From Myxococcus guangdongensis (GTDB taxonomy: Bacteria > Myxococcota > Myxococcia > Myxococcales > Myxococcaceae): DNA of 64,000 nucleotides. Shown one piece after another: positions 62,244 through 64,000 of the stretch. The notes under the pieces were generated by a model. It ran no database searches. It was not told the DNA's origin and saw nothing but the letters and a program-made list of their open reading frames with translations. The translations under genes and the position numbers were made by a program. Each line of letters starts with the position of its first letter. Position 1 is the stretch's first letter. Location of the stretch: assembly GCF_024198255.1 (NCBI RefSeq), contig NZ_JAJVKW010000008.1, positions 248,001-312,000 on the forward strand. The letters are read 5' to 3'.

Positions 62244-62456
62244 TCATCGCTCCCAGCGGAACACCGCCTCGAGCGGCTTGCCGAAGACCTCCGCGATGCG
62301 GAACGCCGTCTCCAGGCTGGGCGAGTACTTGCCCGCTTCAATCGCGGCAATCGTCTGGCGTGTGAGGCCCACCTTCTCGCCCAGCGCGGCCTGCGTCATC
62401 TCGCCCGCGAGGAAGCGCAGCGTGCGGATTTCGTTGGTCAGCCGGGGCTCAGGCAC
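62244..62456 (-). CDS. Small XRE-family HTH regulator, 70 aa
   Basis: Cro/CI-type DNA-binding protein. HTH with LTNEIRTLRFLAGEMTQAALGEKVGLTRQTIAAIEAGKYSPSLETAFRIAEVFGKPLEAVF over the whole length. The 70-residue form, lacking an effector domain, is typical of regulators paired with a small membrane protein. It overlaps the end of the neighbouring membrane-protein gene by 8 bp and shares its promoter. The operator palindrome at 62915-62955 is the likely target for autoregulation (inference). Confidence 0.93.
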   Translation of the reverse strand: MPEPRLTNEIRTLRFLAGEMTQAALGEKVGLTRQTIAAIEAGKYSPSLETAFRIAEVFGKPLEAVFRWER

Positions 62457-62889
62457 GCAAGCCCCTGCGGTAGCCCGACACCGTCAGGCCGGTGTGCACC
62501 AGCTCCGCGATGACGATGGCCAGGATGGCCGCGTTCGCCACCTTCCAGCCACTGGCCCCGAACGGCATGATGCAGCCGACCCAAATCATGCCGCCCATCA
62601 GCACGTAGTACGCGACGGACGCGGAGCGATGCGCGATGGCCCGGTCGCGCTCGTCAGGCTCGGTCCTCTCCCCCGGCGCCCGTCGCATCCGGCTGACGAG
62701 CGCGGAGACACCGAGCACCACGCCCTGGAACAGCGCCGACGCGGTCAGCATGATGATCTGCGACCAGAACGTGAGCTCGCCTCGCGCTTCCAGCACCGCG
62801 ACCGCGGTGAAGTACGTCCCGTAGCTCACGACGAGCAACACCAGGAACACCCACGCGAACCGCTCTCGGGACGACATCTGCGTCTCCAT
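62449..62889 (-). CDS. Small membrane protein paired with XRE regulator, 146 aa
   Basis: Four predicted transmembrane helices: WVFLVLLVVSYGTYFTAVAVL, IIMLTASALFQGVVLGVSALV, VAYYVLMGGMIWVGCIMPFG and NAAILAIVIAELVHTGLTV, with a basic/acidic cytosolic loop (RRAPGERTEPDERDRAIAHRS). Similar small proteins of the DUF2178/DUF3796 kind occur next to XRE genes with no known function. Start ATG 62889 follows GAAGGGAG at 7 bp. Its 3' end overlaps the regulator by 8 bp. Confidence 0.8.
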   Translation of the reverse strand: METQMSSRERFAWVFLVLLVVSYGTYFTAVAVLEARGELTFWSQIIMLTASALFQGVVLGVSALVSRMRRAPGERTEPDERDRAIAHRSASVAYYVLMGGMIWVGCIMPFGASGWKVANAAILAIVIAELVHTGLTVSGYRRGLRA

Positions 62890-62914
62890 GAACCGCTCCC
62901 TTCACATGCCAACA

Positions 62915-62942
62915 ATGTTAAGCATGCCAGACCCCATGTCAA
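62915..62942 (-). promoter_or_regulatory. Sigma-70-type promoter for the XRE/membrane-protein pair
   Basis: Reading leftward, TTGACA (62937-62942) and TAACAT (62915-62920) are separated by 16 bp. These are near-consensus, and they sit 25 bp before the start codon at 62889. This is the clearest promoter in the window. Confidence 0.75.
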
Positions 62943-62955
62943 GAATGCTTAACAT
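62915..62955. promoter_or_regulatory. 11-bp inverted-repeat operator flanking the -35/-10
   Basis: ATGTTAAGCAT (62915-62925) and ATGCTTAACAT (62945-62955) are perfect reverse complements separated by 19 bp. One arm overlaps the -10 and the other lies just upstream of the -35 of the leftward promoter, so binding would occlude RNA polymerase. Centre-to-centre distance is 30 bp, about three helical turns. Likely bound by the XRE protein encoded downstream. Confidence 0.7.
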
Positions 62956-63009
62956 CCCTCCAAAGGCCCCCTCGGCACCACGAAAGCGCTGCCCGAAAGA
63001 AAAAGGCCC

Positions 63010-63966
63010 TCAGGTCGCCGGACGGTCCGCCGCGGGCGCGAGCGGTGGCGGTCGGGTGACGGCGGTCTGCGTGAGCCGCACGCCCGCGAGCACCAGCACG
63101 CCGCCCACGGCAATCTCCCAGTGCAGGGACTCGTCCAGCAGGGCCCACGCGGCCAGCGCCGTGGCGGCGGGCTGGAGGTTGGAGAAGATGGCCACCTTCG
63201 ACGCCGACACCTTCGACAGCGCGTAGTACCAGAGCACGTACGCGACCACCGACGTCAGCAGGCCCAGGTAGACGATGCAGCCCTTGGCCACCGTGCTCGT
63301 GGCCACGAGCGCCTCCGGGTTCGCGACGAACGGCGCGAACGGCAGCATCATCACCGTGGCCATCGTCATGCACCACGCCGTGGCCCGCAGGGGCCCGTGG
63401 ATGGCGACGAAGGGCTTGCCCTCCGTCGTGTAGACCACCCACGCCATCACCGCGCAGAGGATGAGCAGGTCGCCCGTGAGCGAGCCGCGCGCCTCCGCCA
63501 GGCCGCGCCCCAACAGCAGCACCACCACGCCCACGAACGCCACGGTGATGCCCGCGAGCGTCCGCGTCGAGGCCCGCTCCTGCCCTCGCGCGAGGCTCAG
63601 CACGTACACGCCCAGTGGCATGAGCGAATACAAGAGCGCGCCGTGCGCGGCGGTGGAGCGCGACAGCCCGGTGAAGAAGAACAGCTGGTTCACCGGGCCC
63701 GCCATGAGCCCCAGGAACAGGATGCGGCCCCAGGCGTGACGCGGAGGCAGCTTGGGGCCGGGCACGAGCAACAGCAGCGCGACGAACACGAGCCCGCTGA
63801 GCATGAAGCGCCAGAACACCACCGTGAGCGGCGGCAGCTCCGCCATGGCCCGCTTCGCGGCGAGGTACGTCCCCGCGCTGATGAGGACCTGGATGAGGAG
63901 GGCGGCGTAGACGCCGCGCAACGAAGGCGTGGAGGAGTTCAGGGGACCAGCTGGCGCAGAGCCCAT
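63010..63966 (-). CDS. DMT-superfamily (EamA) transporter, 318 aa
   Basis: Ten predicted transmembrane helices in two EamA repeats: VYAALLIQVLISAGTYLAAKRAMAELPPLTVVFWRFMLSG opens the first half and LTGDLLILCAVMAWVVYTTEGKPFVAIHG the second. Typical length and motifs for exporters of amino acids, nucleosides or drugs; substrate unknown. Not closely similar to the other EamA protein at 37458. Start ATG 63966 is close to the window edge; an upstream start cannot be excluded. The next gene downstream on the same strand (the membrane protein starting at 62889) has its own promoter. Confidence 0.93.
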   Translation of the reverse strand: MGSAPAGPLNSSTPSLRGVYAALLIQVLISAGTYLAAKRAMAELPPLTVVFWRFMLSGLVFVALLLLVPGPKLPPRHAWGRILFLGLMAGPVNQLFFFTGLSRSTAAHGALLYSLMPLGVYVLSLARGQERASTRTLAGITVAFVGVVVLLLGRGLAEARGSLTGDLLILCAVMAWVVYTTEGKPFVAIHGPLRATAWCMTMATVMMLPFAPFVANPEALVATSTVAKGCIVYLGLLTSVVAYVLWYYALSKVSASKVAIFSNLQPAATALAAWALLDESLHWEIAVGGVLVLAGVRLTQTAVTRPPPLAPAADRPAT

Positions 63967-64000
63967 TGAGCCGCGCTACGTACCAATTCGCTCGAATCGT

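Overview
The window is 64 kb of very GC-rich (about 70%), densely coded DNA with strong G/C third-position bias. Gene content points to a myxobacterium, most likely Myxococcaceae (Myxococcus/Corallococcus/Pyxidicoccus type): a TatC with a large extracytoplasmic insert, many lipoproteins with Pro/Ala-rich linkers, a Coa1-type protein, an orphan chemoreceptor, single-domain receivers and many clade-restricted hypothetical genes. This is inferred from gene content only. I see no rRNA, tRNA, CRISPR, insertion sequence or prophage. It reads as ordinary chromosome with one decayed gene at the left edge.

Layout. 0-4 kb: a broken alpha/beta hydrolase, a lipoprotein, a secreted hypothetical and a DUF1444-like protein. 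3.9-8.7 kb: a LysR regulator divergent from a four-gene operon (acyl-CoA dehydrogenase, APH-type kinase, histidine phosphatase, SDR). The first two look like the separated halves of ACAD10/ACAD11, which points to 4-hydroxyacyl-CoA catabolism. 8.9-10.9 kb: an unrecognised two-gene module. 10.9-16 kb: Ada-like methyltransferase, GST, homoserine O-acyltransferase and a large unrecognised protein. 16-22.5 kb: tatB-tatC-RCK protein, an MFS exporter and a chemoreceptor. 22.5-29 kb: HDAC-family amidohydrolase, ThrE-type exporter, sulfatase, receiver, SDR and pyrF. 29-40 kb: class A PBP, RluA-type pseudouridine synthase, pentapeptide-repeat protein, small membrane protein, HAD/epoxide-hydrolase-like enzyme, MOSC protein, beta-CASP exonuclease coupled to a DMT transporter, an S26-like/GNAT fusion and a Coa1-family protein.

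40-45.4 kb: acyl-CoA dehydrogenase-etfB-etfA, transaldolase, and KdsD divergent from it. 45.7-53.5 kb: one long leftward operon starting with an outer-membrane protein, then lptM-lysA-dapA-dapB-FAH-folK-TPR protein, tightly coupled by four-base start/stop overlaps; it combines diaminopimelate/lysine synthesis with folate synthesis and envelope proteins. 53.6-60.5 kb: fpg, ku, an M48 lipoprotein protease, a YihY/BrkB membrane protein, mtnP, a six-cysteine secreted protein and an orphan ATP-grasp protein. 60.7-64 kb: a GH114-like lipoprotein, an XRE-regulator/membrane-protein pair with a clear promoter-operator, and a second DMT transporter.

The most unusual items are the split ACAD10/11-like operon, the two-gene module at 8.9-10.9 kb, the S26-like/GNAT fusion, the TatC insert, the two-TM RCK protein without a K+ selectivity filter, the mirror-symmetric six-cysteine protein, and the 11-bp inverted repeat straddling the XRE-pair promoter. 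Several genes also carry a -10-like hexamer 6-9 nt before the start codon and no Shine-Dalgarno, suggesting leaderless transcripts.
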